Positions 11,013 through 21,671 of a stretch of 64,000 nucleotides of DNA are shown in pieces; the first letter of the stretch is position 1, and each line of letters begins with the position of its first letter. The notes beneath the pieces are model-generated. The model was not told where the DNA came from. It ran no database searches and was given only the letters and a program-made list of their open reading frames with translations. A program made the translations under genes and the position numbers. Source of the stretch: Gnomoniopsis sp. IMI 355080 (Eukaryota; Ascomycota; Sordariomycetes; Diaporthales; Gnomoniaceae); assembly GCA_027946555.1 (NCBI GenBank), contig JAPEVC010000102.1, positions 60,135-124,134 on the forward strand, written 5' to 3'.

Positions 11013-11913
11013 CGCGGTAAAGTTTGTGGTGTTGAGGTTGTGAGGAGAGGAAGCCTAGGGGAATTGGTTTCGAGTGAGTGAGTAGACTGGAAAATAAGGG
11101 AGATTACTGCTTTGGCGAAAGTGGTTGTTGTAGAAAGAAGAAACAGAAATGCCGCTGTGGGATGAAATGAATGATTTGCGACAAAAGATTGGGAAAATGG
11201 AATGTTCTAACTTTCTATCTGCAAGTGACAAAGTGGCAGCTGTCCTCTACTACTTGCGTCTGACTCTCGGGAACGGGCAAGCTGTTCACTTCCATCACAC
11301 GCGCCACTGCCAGCCGGGATGTGGCCTGTCTTTGTTCCTTCAGAGGGCAGCTGGGCAAGCTAGGTACTCTTGGGCAGGCACTACAACCCCCTAGTCCTCA
11401 ATTACATCAGCTGCATTACTCAGCATTTCAGACCACCTGGAACTGCTATCGCATACCTAACAACTTCTACTTTTGGTGAATCTTGTGTGAATATATGTCT
11501 CTTCATTGGGTATACTGTGCTCCATTCCGACTTTTTCTTATCATTCGGTATCAACCCCATCTGTATGTATATCTTACTGTGAAGATTCCTAACATGGAAC
11601 TTCATTGCTCACAATGGCAATGCTACAAATTCATCCTGTAAAGTCAATTGATCCTGTCTCTTTCTTGTGATCAAAATGGAGACAGGTCACAGAACTCGAA
11701 TTCGGGTACCTTAGGGTACCTGAGCTGTGTGTTCTGGCTGTATGCTGTCCAGGTGCTTTCAGTACTTGGCACATACAACCACTAAACTCTAACAGGACAC
11801 CTAACTTTATTGCCTGGGTGAAGCACAGTAAGCAGGATCGTAGTATCTCACTTTCACCTCCATAATAAACAAACTCAGGCACCTTCACTTTGACACTCTG
11901 TCACAACATCAAA
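11013..11913. promoter_or_regulatory. Divergent intergenic region between SEC62 and the DUF7704 gene
   Basis: About 0.9 kb between head-to-head genes; it must hold both promoters. A near-palindrome GGTACCTTAGGGTACC occurs at about 11705-11720. No coding potential recognised. Confidence 0.5.
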
Positions 11914-12469
11914 ATGGCATATAGCACGCTCCCCACCTTCCCACTCATCATCCTAGGTATCATTGAGCCGTTATTACTGTAAGTGACTATGATAGGCAGA
12001 GTGTGCTCTTTGTTTCCCCTCATACTGACTACCTCACAGACTCTGGGGCTGCATCACCAGTTTCGCTGACCCTTTCGCCTTTTATGCCACCCAGTCTCCC
12101 ATTCCTCCACTTGACACAACCACCCAGTTCCCGCCACAAGCCCAGATCCTATCTTACATGCTCGCCAACATATATCTCCTTCTCGCTGCCATCGCCATCA
12201 TCTGTTGTTTCTCCCCCAGCGCCACCACAGCCAAATGGTACCTAATCGCTGTCGCATTCGGTGACTACGGCCATATTTACGCCTCGTATCGGGGTCTGCC
12301 TCCGCATGTATTCTGGGATGTCGGCCAGTGGAATGATGTGGTCTGGGGGAACATTGCTGCGAGCGTTGTGCTGAATGTGGTCAGGTGGTTGACCGTCATG
12401 GGGGCTTTTGGGAGCCCTCGGGTGGAAGCGAATAGTGCGGTGGGAGTGTTGGAGAAGAAGGATTCTTGA
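11914..12469 (+). CDS. DUF7704-type small integral membrane protein
   Basis: A 164-residue protein resembling the fungal DUF7704 family, whose function is unknown; some members lie near secondary-metabolism genes. Two exons: 11914-11978 and 12040-12469, phase-2 intron of 61 bases with GTAAGT donor and CACAG acceptor. Roughly four hydrophobic segments: the N-terminus (TFPLIILGIIEPLLLLWG), ANIYLLLAAIAIICCF, WYLIAVAFGDYGHIYA and VWGNIAASVVLNVVRW. The order of a first helix with an Ile-Glu-Pro, an aqueous loop with FADP, and a later GDYGHIYASY motif matches what I recall of that family. No enzyme motif is visible. The family name is a recognition call, not a search result. Confidence 0.7.
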
Positions 12470-12961
12470 GGCATTCTTGACGAGAAAGACGACCATGGTG
12501 ATTTTGTCGATGTTCTGTAACATTGCAAGTTCCATTATGGCAGCACGCAAGTCTATCTCTAGCGGCCTATACTGGAGTATGCACATACCTTGCCATGCAA
12601 ACTGGAGCCTTTTACTCAAGCGGTAACATATAGTCCATAGTGTTCATCCCCATTTGATCGTGAGTATAGTCTGGTCTTGTCTGGATGGGATAACGACGAG
12701 GTATTTGGGAATATTAGAAACAGATGGCAGTACAGACAATAACATTGCAAAAGTGCTGTGGTCAAAGTAACGATATAACCCCTTGCTTCCTTCTGCCAAA
12801 GGAAATCACTGCCGTCACCCGCCCCGAGCTTGACGAACCAGGATATCAAATCGTTGACCACCCGAAACCGGTCCGAGACAGGACCTTCTTGTCTAAGAAC
12901 AAAAGTCCAAGGCCTCTACTCTTTCACGAGTAGATGGCGCGCCAGGCTTTGGGGGCTTGCC
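12470..12961. other. Intergenic, convergent 3' flanks
   Basis: About 490 bases between two convergent genes; nothing else supported. Confidence 0.5.
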
Positions 12962-13274
12962 TTAGTCTTGTGGCTTGGGAACAGGTGGTGGCTTAGGTTC
13001 AGACCCTGAATTCTCCGGCTTCGCTTTATGATCATTTCCCTGCAAGTCTTCCGGGTTCGGAAGATGTAATAATTCGGGCTCCTCACCTGAGTTCTGAGGC
13101 TTTCCGACCTCTGATATTCCATGCTGTCCTGAAGTGCCCGGGTTTGCAACGTTGGGTGGGAACGCCTCGCATTGCGCCAAGGCGATGTCGATCAAGGGAA
13201 CAAAAACTTGGAAGGGCAATGGCGTCGGCTGAGCAGAGCAGAGAGATGACAATGATGGATGTGCAAGACTTCAT
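12962..13274 (-). CDS. Small secreted Pro/Glu-rich repeat protein (candidate)
   Basis: Not recognised. The model has two exons, 13274-13208 and 13128-12962, joined by a 79-base phase-1 intron with a weak GTTTTT donor and CTTCAG acceptor, giving 77 residues. Exon 1 encodes a good signal peptide (MKSCTSIIVISLLCSADAIA). The mature part holds two diverged copies of the same ~20-residue unit: KPQNSGEEPELLHLPNPED and KPENSGSEPKPPPVPKPQD. It has no Cys in the mature part. Without the intron the signal-peptide frame runs to a 63-codon ORF that lacks the repeats. The fact that splicing joins signal peptide and repeats in phase is the main support. It is transcribed head-to-head with another secreted candidate. 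Confidence 0.42.
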
Positions 13275-13597
13275 GGTGAATTACAATAGCAGTGATAGAT
13301 GAAATATCCAAGCGGCTAGGTCATTCCCGAGGAGATGGTGTAGTAGTATGGAGAGACATTTCTTTTCAGAGTATCAACTTTTTGGAAGTTGGTATTTGTT
13401 CTGAGTGGAATCTGCGGGAAATGGTGAAGTCTTTCCCTTGACGGATGGCCTGTCTTTCATAATGAGACCTCGACATGGCCGTTTGGACTTAATAGGCTCC
13501 TCGGACATCCATACGTGCTCATGATTAACGAATTCTTCGTCGCCCAGGTCACCCGCCAGATTTCCACGGGTGAATCGGAAGTCAAAGACAATTATTC
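13275..13597. promoter_or_regulatory. Shared promoter between two divergent small secreted candidates
   Basis: A 323-base interval separating the start codons of the minus-strand 77-residue and the plus-strand ~105-residue secreted candidates. It would serve both. No clear TATA box seen. Confidence 0.35.
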
Positions 13598-14063
13598 ATG
13601 AAAATGCCAATATCTTGCGAGATCCATGGACTGCTAGTCTTGGCTGCTTCTTCGTCAATCGTCAACGCGAGCAAGCCAAGAACCCGTAAGCTTCTCTTAT
13701 ATGTTCTTCCCGATGGCTTAGCTCTGCGAGCTCACATCTTTGCAAGCGCAGTCCGGTCTATGTAGATGGGATGAGACATTAGTTGCAATGTCGGATGCCT
13801 TGTACTGTTGCTACGATGCCATTACTGACGATATACCTAGGTATGTAGTCCAATGGGGCATGGAACGTTCAACTTCGATTTACCGCATGGACTTAGTCAC
13901 ACACACACTGGGCGGCTATTATCTCAGCAAAGTCGTGAGATCGGCAATGAGCGTTCAAGATTGCAATGGTCGTCGAATCTGCTGGCCTGCTGGAAATATG
14001 CGAATACCTGCTCTTATTCGGACGTATACGATGCCTGTTCCTATCCTAGGTAACAAGGGGTAG
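13598..14063 (+). CDS. Small secreted cysteine-containing protein (candidate)
   Basis: Not recognised. Three exons fit in phase: 13598-13685, 13747-13840 and 13928-14063, 105 residues. The first exon encodes a hydrophobic signal-like N-terminus (GLLVLAASSSIVNAS after MKMPISCEIH). The mature part has Cys residues in the patterns LCRWD, YCCYD, DCNGRRICWP. The second intron (87 bases, GTATGT donor, CTCAG acceptor) is a multiple of three and stop-free, so an unspliced 134-residue form is also open. A different frame downstream (ACWKYANTCSYSDVYDACS) is also Cys-rich and could be the true third exon if other splice sites are used. The first acceptor (GCAAG) is weak. Overall a plausible effector-like gene with uncertain structure. 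Confidence 0.4.
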
Positions 14064-14655
14064 ATCGGCTGATGAGCACTCAGCCATATGAATAGGCCGG
14101 GCCCTCCGGAGTTTTCCTATTCTCTAGCCCTATATCTTATCAAGTCAATCCAATCCTTGCTTATATGAACAGGCATACTGAACCTAGTCGAGACGTCCAG
14201 CTTCGAATGTTACAATTTGAAATATAGTGGAACGCCGCTAAGCGGCCTAAGCCTGCAGGTGAATGAAAGATACGAACGCAGATAGAAACTCTCGTTGGTC
14301 GTCCATAAAGTTTATACGCAGGTAGAAGTCACAATGCTGACGTGAGATGGACAGAGGTGCATCAATGAGAGCACGGCACTATTAGCTTGCATGAGCGGTG
14401 TAAGCCCACCTGCGGAGATGGCTGAGGGCTGTTTGTGAAAGGTCGACTTGGCGAGATCCGAAAGCTGAACCTGCAGTCATACCGGAGAACCAATCAGATA
14501 CTAGGACTTCTTTTTGAGGTGGGCTGAGTAAAGTAAGTAGAATCGCGGCAAGTTATATCAACGAAGACTGCTCAGTGCTTTCGTCAGATTGAGACCGAGA
14601 GTTCTGTCTTGCATCATTGTCCTCCAGGACAAAAAATGGTTTTAGCTACGTCAAG
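14064..14655. other. Intergenic
   Basis: About 590 bases, nothing supported apart from the 3' flank of the secreted candidate and the promoter of the Pth11-like gene. Confidence 0.5.
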
Positions 14656-15897
14656 ATGGCGTGGACTTCACATATCGAATCACCCTTCCAGTTATGGATT
14701 ATCGCAATTTGTATTGTTCTGATTCCTGTCGCTCCAATTCTGGTTGGGTTGCGCCTATGGTCTAAGAGAATAATCCGATCCCGACTACTATGGGGGGATT
14801 TACTGATTCTGCTGTCTTGTGTACGCCATTTCTTCAATATGTCCACTCCAGGAACGCTCAAATACAGCCATTGCATAGATCTGATAGCAGAGTGCAGTTC
14901 ACGCTTTTAGGCGTCTGGCTTCCAATAATTTTCTGTAGGTCGAGCGAGCTCGATACGAAAATCACCGGCGGCAGTTTTTTATGTTGCTATCCCAAGGACA
15001 AAAGCTAACCTAGCGAACCCTATATTGTAGTATTCGCTGGCGGCGGTGGTTCCAGCTGGCCTTTAGCTGAAAGACCAATCAGTTTCTGGATTATGAGAGT
15101 CGAGGTGAGCCGCCAGCGTGTGCTCTAATCCTTCGGTGGTTGATCTTATCTGACGTGGAATCCGTCAAGTGCCTCGTCATTGCTTCGACGTTCTATCTTG
15201 TCTCGAGTTATTTGTGCCGGCTCTCAATCCTCTGCATATATTACGAGCTGCTCAGACAACTGCCAAAGATGAGATCCATTATCTTGGCTGTTGGTGTATG
15301 GGTGATCGTCTGTGGCACAGTATCGTTGGGCGTGCAGCTTGGAGTAGGAATTCAAGATGTCCGCTTCGTTCAGGCCGATCTGGGCCCCGATGCTAAGGAG
15401 GAGGGCCCAAAGTGGATAGTGTATGGGGTCCTACCCGATGTTCTATGTTGCATCTGCGATTTCATGGTGTTCGCCCTTCCAATAAGGTCACTGTGGAATT
15501 TGCAATTACGAAATCGGAGGAGGAAGATCCGGTTGATCGCTACTTTTACTGTCGGGTTTTTGTAAGTCATCTACAGACACGGACATGGGAGTTCTAGTCC
15601 TGACCTGGCACTGTCCATCGCAGCGCATGCACACTCTCCTTGGTGAGAATATTGGCCTGGAAGGTCCCTGGCTATGTCGGTATTAGCCTGGATGACCCGT
15701 ACATACGTGCCGATGCATTCGAAATCTTGTACCCTGTGGAAATTACATTCGGAATTCTTGGCGCGTGTCTTCCTTTGCTGAGGCCTATCTTGCATCGAAA
15801 GGAATATGCGAGCAGGGTGAGCGGAAACAGCTTCGCTCTGGGACCCGTGCAGAATTCGAGCTCGCAAACGGCGCTGCATACACGAGACTGGAGCTAG
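14656..15897 (+). CDS. Pth11-like integral membrane protein (fungal rhodopsin-domain family)
   Basis: Seven-helix membrane protein of the large fungal 'rhodopsin domain'/Pth11-like family, some of whose members sense surfaces or ligands. Five exons fit in phase: 14656-14818, 14911-14934 (a 24-base microexon), 15031-15104, 15170-15561 and 15624-15897, 308 residues. Helices are visible as LWIIAICIVLIPVAPILVG, WGDLLILLSCVWLPIIFLF (spanning exons 1-3), TFYLVSSYLCRLSILCIYY, MRSIILAVGVWVIVCGT, WIVYGVLPDVLCCICDFMV and ATFTVGFFACTLSLVRILAW. The helix 3 motif RLSILCIYYEL and the following GVQL and CICDFMVFALPIRSL match the family. It has no N-terminal CFEM domain. The C-terminal tail is short. The ligand is unknown; the microexon is inferred because it restores a continuous second helix. 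Confidence 0.8.
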
Positions 15898-16069
15898 AGG
15901 AAATCCAGAGACTGTAAATTTAGAGATCAATGAATTGTGCAAAATTCCTCCTCCTGAACGAGAAGTCTCTTCCTTCCGATGAATTACCCTGTTATGTACA
16001 GCTAGAAGCGAGCTTACATCAGGTGCTGATCCAGAGAAAATCATTATAGTTGCTTCGTGACTATACGGA

Positions 16070-17964
16070 TTAGCTGACCTGTCCATCCCTTAGACCTCGA
16101 ATCGCCACCATAGCTCCCCAAGCACCTGGGTCTGGTGGCAACTGTCCCGAATTACCATTCTCTCGCCCAGCAGCCACATATGTAGCCCGACCCAGTCTCG
16201 GTGTCATTGCCGATGTAGCCTCGGCCCCCTTTACAGCAGCGCTGACCGCATCATCGAGCTTGCCGGCCTTTTGTACCATCTCAGCAAATGGAATCAAGGT
16301 GTCCATGACCGTCCGATCTCCAACTTTGGCCGGCGTATACTTGCTCAACTGATCCAGCGCAGCCGCGAGCGAGTGGCCCCATATCTCGGCTGTGTTCTTC
16401 GTGGCCTGGGAATCGCTTGCATTTTGCTCGACTGCGTTGCGAAGAGCCACAAAAAAGATGCCCAGAATGCCGCCCAAGGTGCCACCCATCTTAGTCTCTA
16501 CGATGTCTTCGAGTTCTTGGAGCACAGTGACCACGGAGCCTGTACCTGCGAGGTTCTTGTGATCAAGAGCAGCGATCAAGCTTGTCGCGCCTGTTCGAAG
16601 CGTTTCTCCGCAGTCTCCGTCACCCATCACTGTGTCCCACTTGGTCAGATCAGGTTCAGCCTGCACAAGGGCAGCGCATGCGCCCCTCAACATCTTATTC
16701 AGGATGACCGGGTCAACCTTGAGGTCCTTTGCAGGATCGACGACCTTCTTAGGCTCTTCTGGCGGCTTCACAAATTGGTGCTGGCGGTTGCGTCGGACCC
16801 CTTGAAAGCCAGCCATGGATTCCCAAGAAGTCGTCGTCTTGACGTCTGCGAACTCTTTAATCTGTTCAATTGAGTATTTGCAGTTCTTAGCTGCCGCTGT
16901 GACGTTGATGACAGAGACTGAGAAGGCTGGCGCGTTGAGTGATGTCTCCAGAGGTCCAACATAAACCCGCACTGGTTCTATCTTCCATTTGGTGGCCAAC
17001 TGCTCCAACAGCTCATCTGTCAAGGCGCCAAGTTCCAGCTGAGACATACCACCAAAGTTGCTGATGAGCAGAAAAGTCTCGTCGCCAGGACTGAAATGGA
17101 CATAGCCCCGCTCCGGGTCCTTCTCGTCCAGGCAGTGTGTGAGGATCTGGTGAACAAGCTCTTCAGCCGAAGGAGCAGGGGACAGCTTTTTATATCCTGG
17201 CTCGTTGTGAGGGCCTGTGCCGAGTTCAATTTCATCTTCATCGAGCATAGCATGCTCTGTACGTCCCGGGACATGGCAGTGATCCAAAGTCGCAGCAATA
17301 GAGACGATCTGCTGTGAAAATGCCACGCCGAGGTCGTATACATCATCTAGAGACGCACCCTGGCCCGCCGCGCCGCCCATAATCTTTAAGACGCCTATCT
17401 GCCCAGCAAGTCCTCGGCGGCCAACTAGACTCCCCTTCCTACCAACAGAGACGTCGTCTCCACAAATTATCATTCTGCAGCGGTGTCCTCTTGCCAAGGC
17501 CTTCTCATTAGCGAGGCCAAAATGCAAGCAGTCGCCGGTGTAATTTGTGACGACTAAGATTGTTCCCTCCGAGCTCGGTACAGCATCGATGGCGGCTAGA
17601 ATCTGTCTGGTTGACGGGCTGGCAAAGATGTCACCGCCCACAGAGGCCGCGAGCATGTTGTCGCCGACGTAGCCGCTCCATGCTGGCTCGTGGCCTGAAC
17701 CACCGCCAGAGACAATGCTGACCTTCGCGGGGTCATGTGTGGTATCAAAGACTACCCGATTTGTTTCATCGAGCGAGAGCGAGGGATTGCTATGTTTTAT
17801 TAGGCTCTTATCTTCTTTACCATAATGTCAAGTGATGTGCAGAGTGTTAAAGATGCTGAAAGTGGCCGGGACTCATCAAGTAGGGCTACTCACTAGGATA
17901 TCAGGCCTCTCAAAGCCTTGGCCACAAGGCCATCCGTAGAATGAAATAGATGAGCCTTGGACAT
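16070..17964 (-). CDS. Dihydroxyacetone kinase family protein (DAK/tetrulose kinase)
   Basis: ATP-dependent kinase of ketotrioses/ketotetroses, cytosolic. Two exons: 17964-17894 and 17789-16070 (phase 2, 104-base intron with GTGAGT donor), 596 residues, the normal full length of a two-domain DAK. The DhaK domain starts MSKAHLFHSTDGLV and contains the substrate-binding GGGSGHEPAWSGYVG (residues 52-66). The His that forms the hemiaminal bond to the substrate is His218 in GTGPHNEPG. The DhaL domain has the Mg-ATP loop GDGDCGE (about 413-419), TKMGGTLGGILGIFF, and ends with the family signature GRATYVAAGRENG and DPGAWGAMVAIRGL. All key residues are present. It is divergent from an RpiB-type isomerase gene 1 kb away, which in other fungi and bacteria accompanies erythrulose kinases; both glycerone and erythrulose are reasonable substrates. 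Confidence 0.93.
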
Positions 17965-18983
17965 GGTTGTGTGTGCAGGACTAGTACGTTTAAGTGATGT
18001 GGAACAAATTTGGATGCCAGCGTTGAAGAGTCGTTAGAGGTAGCAATGATGGGAGGAATGATCATGAAATTGGCAACAATTGGGGTCTAGTCCCCATTCA
18101 CGGCGACCTTCTCCGCCCACGGGATAGTATATATATTTACGCTGCTTCATATTCGGGTCTGGAGTACCGATATAAGCCTAGAACCAAGCCCATGCCTTTA
18201 CTCCGAGAGAGGGGTCATTCTCCATTACGAATAGCGTGGTTCACACGGCCGTATCGTTTCACAAGCCTAAGAGGTCCATTTAAAAGCTTCACTGTGCTTC
18301 TGCTGTCGCTGTACCAGACTGCTTGTACAATTCGAAGACTGATCTCTGAACTTTTCTAACTTCAACCCCAGATTTCAAGATGGAGGTGGTTCCACGCCTC
18401 CTCCACATAGTAAAGTTACAGGAAATGCGGAGAACATCGCGGGGAAATCTTGCAGGAGTTTGCAGTCGCATGTGCGTGATGAAGCTAATGGACGGCAAGC
18501 CAAAACAGGCAATCCGAGTACCATGCCCAGTTCTCCAAGTCCTCCCGTGAGCAGACGGGGGAAAAAAATACTGTAGGTGGGCTCATGAACAGTCAGTGCT
18601 TTCACCAAATTTCTAAAAAGTGAGCGATGCTTTGAAATGTCGAATACATGTTTGAGAAGTCTCGTTTCTAGCGGGCTCGATTTTTACACGTTAGCACCAT
18701 GAGCAGCCTTATAAAGCGGCTGAAGAATGCCTCTCCCGATGTATTTGAAGTAGTACTGCGAATGTACCGTATGAAAACCTTGGAAGCGGCAGTGTCTTCC
18801 ACAGGGGAGACTTAAGCCGATGACATATGCATTATTATCTCCACCTTGGACGTTTCTTCCATTCTCTCTCCTCTGCCCCAACAAGGCCCATAGTAGACAG
18901 GCGCAATACATACAACTTTGAAGTATTTATCACTTTACTTTTGAACACCTGACTTTATCCGTGATTTCAAGGCAACATCAACC
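17965..18983. promoter_or_regulatory. Divergent promoter between the DAK-family kinase and RpiB-family isomerase
   Basis: A 1,019-base interval between head-to-head genes. A TATATATATT element at 18128-18137 lies about 165 bases upstream of the kinase start and could be its TATA box. No open frame here is convincing. Confidence 0.5.
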
Positions 18984-19541
18984 ATGACATCGAACGGCAA
19001 CGGGGCTTCGCCGAAATGGAGAATAGCCATAGGCTGCGATGTAGGTCTTCTCACTCCTCACACAAATAAAACTCTTTATCTCACAGTACACATCCAGGAC
19101 GCAGGCGTGACTTACAAAGAGACCCTCAAATCTGACCTCCAAAAAGATCCACGCGTCGCGCACATCGAAGACGTAGGCAGCCATAGCACCACCGACAAAA
19201 CCGCCTACCCGAACCGCGCAGCGGCCGCCGCTCGTCTGGTCGCTGACGGTACCGTCGACCGCGCGCTGCTCATCTGCGGCACGGGCCTGGGCGTCGCCAT
19301 TGCGGCAAACAAAATCAAGGGCGTGCGGGCGGTGACGGCGCATGATAGCTTCTCGGTGGAGCGGGCGGTACTCAGCAATAATGCGCAGGTGCTGTGTATG
19401 GGGGAAAGGGTAGTCGGTTTGGAGTTGGCAAGAAGGTTGGCGAAGGAGTGGTTGGGGTATGTGTTTGATGAGAAGAGTGCGAGTGCAGCAAAAGTTGAAG
19501 CTATCAAGCAGCTGGAGCAGGATGAACCAGGCCTCGGCTAA
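18984..19541 (+). CDS. RpiB/LacA/LacB-family sugar-phosphate isomerase
   Basis: Aldose-ketose isomerase of the ribose-5-phosphate isomerase B / galactose-6-phosphate isomerase family, cytosolic. Two exons: 18984-19040 and 19098-19541, 166 residues. The 57-base intron is a multiple of three and stop-free. Splicing restores the expected GCDDAGVTYKE at the end of strand 1, whereas reading through inserts 19 foreign residues. The catalytic-base Cys is in ICGTGLGVAIAANK (Cys79). The VTAHDSFSVERAVLSNNAQVL segment (His101) and the terminal helix are as in the family. Position 20 is Asp where bacterial RpiB has His, as in the 'DDAG' type of eukaryotic homologues. Pairing with a DAK-family kinase suggests a tetrulose-4-phosphate or similar substrate rather than ribose 5-phosphate; this is inference. 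Confidence 0.88.
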   Translation: MTSNGNGASPKWRIAIGCDVGLLTPHTNKTLYLTVHIQDAGVTYKETLKSDLQKDPRVAHIEDVGSHSTTDKTAYPNRAAAAARLVADGTVDRALLICGTGLGVAIAANKIKGVRAVTAHDSFSVERAVLSNNAQVLCMGERVVGLELARRLAKEWLGYVFDEKSASAAKVEAIKQLEQDEPGLG

Positions 19542-20419
19542 GAGTGGACAGGGCAAATGGAGGCTGGCTGTCAAGCTATTCAGGAATTAGGGATACCTAT
19601 TCTGTATGTGTCTCATGGATACATATACATATACCACAGTCGGCTTTTCTGCTTTGCGGTACTTCCCAATCAGAAGTTCTGCCGTCAGTTGCACTAGTAA
19701 CGCATGAGATGTTCTTTAACTCTTACAAACATTGTGCCCCAGATACTTCTTAAGCATTGTCAACCCATGAGCCCTCGCTAGAGACCAGGTATTCATAGAA
19801 ATTCTTGATTACCAGCCTTGACCCTGACCTTCGGTGATGATACCATTTTGAAGACCTTGACCCCCTCCCCCGGAAGAAAACAAGTCGCAAGAGATTATTT
19901 TAGTAAGACTCGACCTTTAATTTCAGCACGGACAAAATTCGATCTTTGATACCTGTCCGAAGCACTTACTGCAGGTGTTCATATAAGGTACTTACTACTA
20001 CTTCCAAGCATATCAAATCCTATTCGTAGATTGATTGGGACGTCTCATGCCTCGGCACAAAGGGTCGCTCTCGGGAGACCAACATATTTAGGCTTACAAA
20101 TAAGCACACGATTTTACTATATAATTAATTGAACTAGATGTGGTCGTCCAGACAAGGCTATATGGTACCACTTGTGCAGTGTCATGACTCGGAGAAGCTG
20201 TCAAAATGATTTACCTCCACTCAGAGCTTGGCCCACCTCCACTCGACGTCATTCCCTATGGACCTCAGTATTACTCAGCGCTTTGCGTACCTAAAGTGTT
20301 CTAGAATCTCGAAAGCAGGCTCCCCAACGGAATATATAACGGGGACTAAAATTTTGACGACCATACACGGAAGCTTGAAAACATTGCATTCGACTTCAAA
20401 GCACACATCACAGATCATC
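19542..20419. other. Intergenic with TATA box for the MDR gene
   Basis: About 0.88 kb, no gene supported. TATATAA at 20333-20339 lies 81-87 bases upstream of the oxidoreductase start and is a likely TATA box. Confidence 0.45.
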
Positions 20420-21671
20420 ATGTCTGCCGTTCCAGCATCCTTCAAAGCGGCTGTCATGCCAGCGCCGTTGAGCCGGCATACCGTCTCGGACCGCTCCCTA
20501 GCACCTGTCGGTCCAGGAGAGGTTGCCATCAAGGTCACAGCAACAGCCATTAATCCTGTATGGCACTTTGAATCTCGCTTCTGAGTCCGCACGCAACTAA
20601 CATAACTATAGGTTGATTGGAAAATCAGGGACCAGGGAATTCTCATAGGCGAGGACAAGGACAAGTATCCCGCCGTCTTGGGCTCGGATGCTGCGGGTGA
20701 GGTCGTGGACGTCGGGTCCGATGTCACGGGATTTGCCAAGGGGGACAGGGTCTTCTTTCAGGGCATCCTGACACGCTACGACTACTGCACCTTCCAGCAG
20801 GTGAGAATCCCTTTCCAATGACGGTTGTCTGCTTTGCCTGGGACATTTGTATTGATGTGCTGCAATAAAGTACTGCAAGATGCCGGCGGAATTGGTATCC
20901 CACACACCCAAGAACATCAGCGACGAGCAGGCCGCCGGCGTTCAGCTTGCACTTATGGCAGTTGTCACCGGTTTCTATCACAAGACGGGACATTCATTGG
21001 CCCCTGGCCCCTGGGACGAGGCAAATGGCGGCAGAAGTGTCGGAAAGGGTAAAGCCATCGTCATTCTGGGCGGAAGTTCTTCGGTTGGTCAGTACGCGAT
21101 CCAGATGGCCCGGCTGTCTGGGTTCGAAAAGATCGTGACCAACTCGAGTGCCTCACACATTGATCACCTCAAGGCTCTCGGGGCCCATGTTGTCCTAGAC
21201 CGCAAGACTCAGGCAAAGGCTGAGGATTTCCGGGATGCATTGGGCGACCTTCCGCTAGAATTCGTCTGGGACTCTATCGCGGAGAAGGAAACGGGTAAGC
21301 TGGGTATCGACATCCTCCGCCTTGCCAAGGTCAGTGGAGAAAGACAGGTGGTCTGCGTGTGGAACCCCAACGACAATCCCAATCCCATGGTCGGACCATA
21401 TCCGGAGGTTACCGAGGCCGGGCAAGCTAAGGAGCCAAAGGTCGCTGTCAAGCAGATCTTGGGCCTCGGCAGCGGACCCGAGCACCGATACGTTAGTGAA
21501 CCAGTTGTCAAAGCCTTGGGTGGTGAAGACGGATGGGTGGCCAAGGGCCTCTTCAAGCCAAATCGTCCACTTGTACTTGATGGAGGCTTGGCTGCTCTGG
21601 ATAAAGCACTGGATATGAACAAGGAAGGCGTTTCTGGGCAGAAAATTGTCATCAAGCCGCAGGAAACGTGA
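20420..21671 (+). CDS. MDR-family zinc-type alcohol dehydrogenase/enoyl reductase-like protein
   Basis: NAD(P)H-dependent oxidoreductase of the medium-chain dehydrogenase/reductase superfamily, similar to fungal CipB-like and trans-acting enoyl reductase proteins. Three exons: 20420-20557, 20612-20800 and 20871-21671 (both introns phase 0), 375 residues. The GroES-like domain has AINPVDWKIRD and LGSDAAGEVVDVGSDV. The Rossmann fold begins VILGGSSSVGQYAIQMARL (GGSSSVG at 176-182) and is followed by LGAHVVLDRK. No structural or catalytic Zn Cys cluster is seen, so it is a zinc-independent member. The substrate is unknown. It lies downstream of and on the same strand as the isomerase gene, so a shared pathway is possible but unproven. 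Confidence 0.85.

Noticed and set aside
16271..16873. 200-codon plus-strand frame over the kinase gene
   Set aside because: Antisense shadow of the DAK-family coding sequence.
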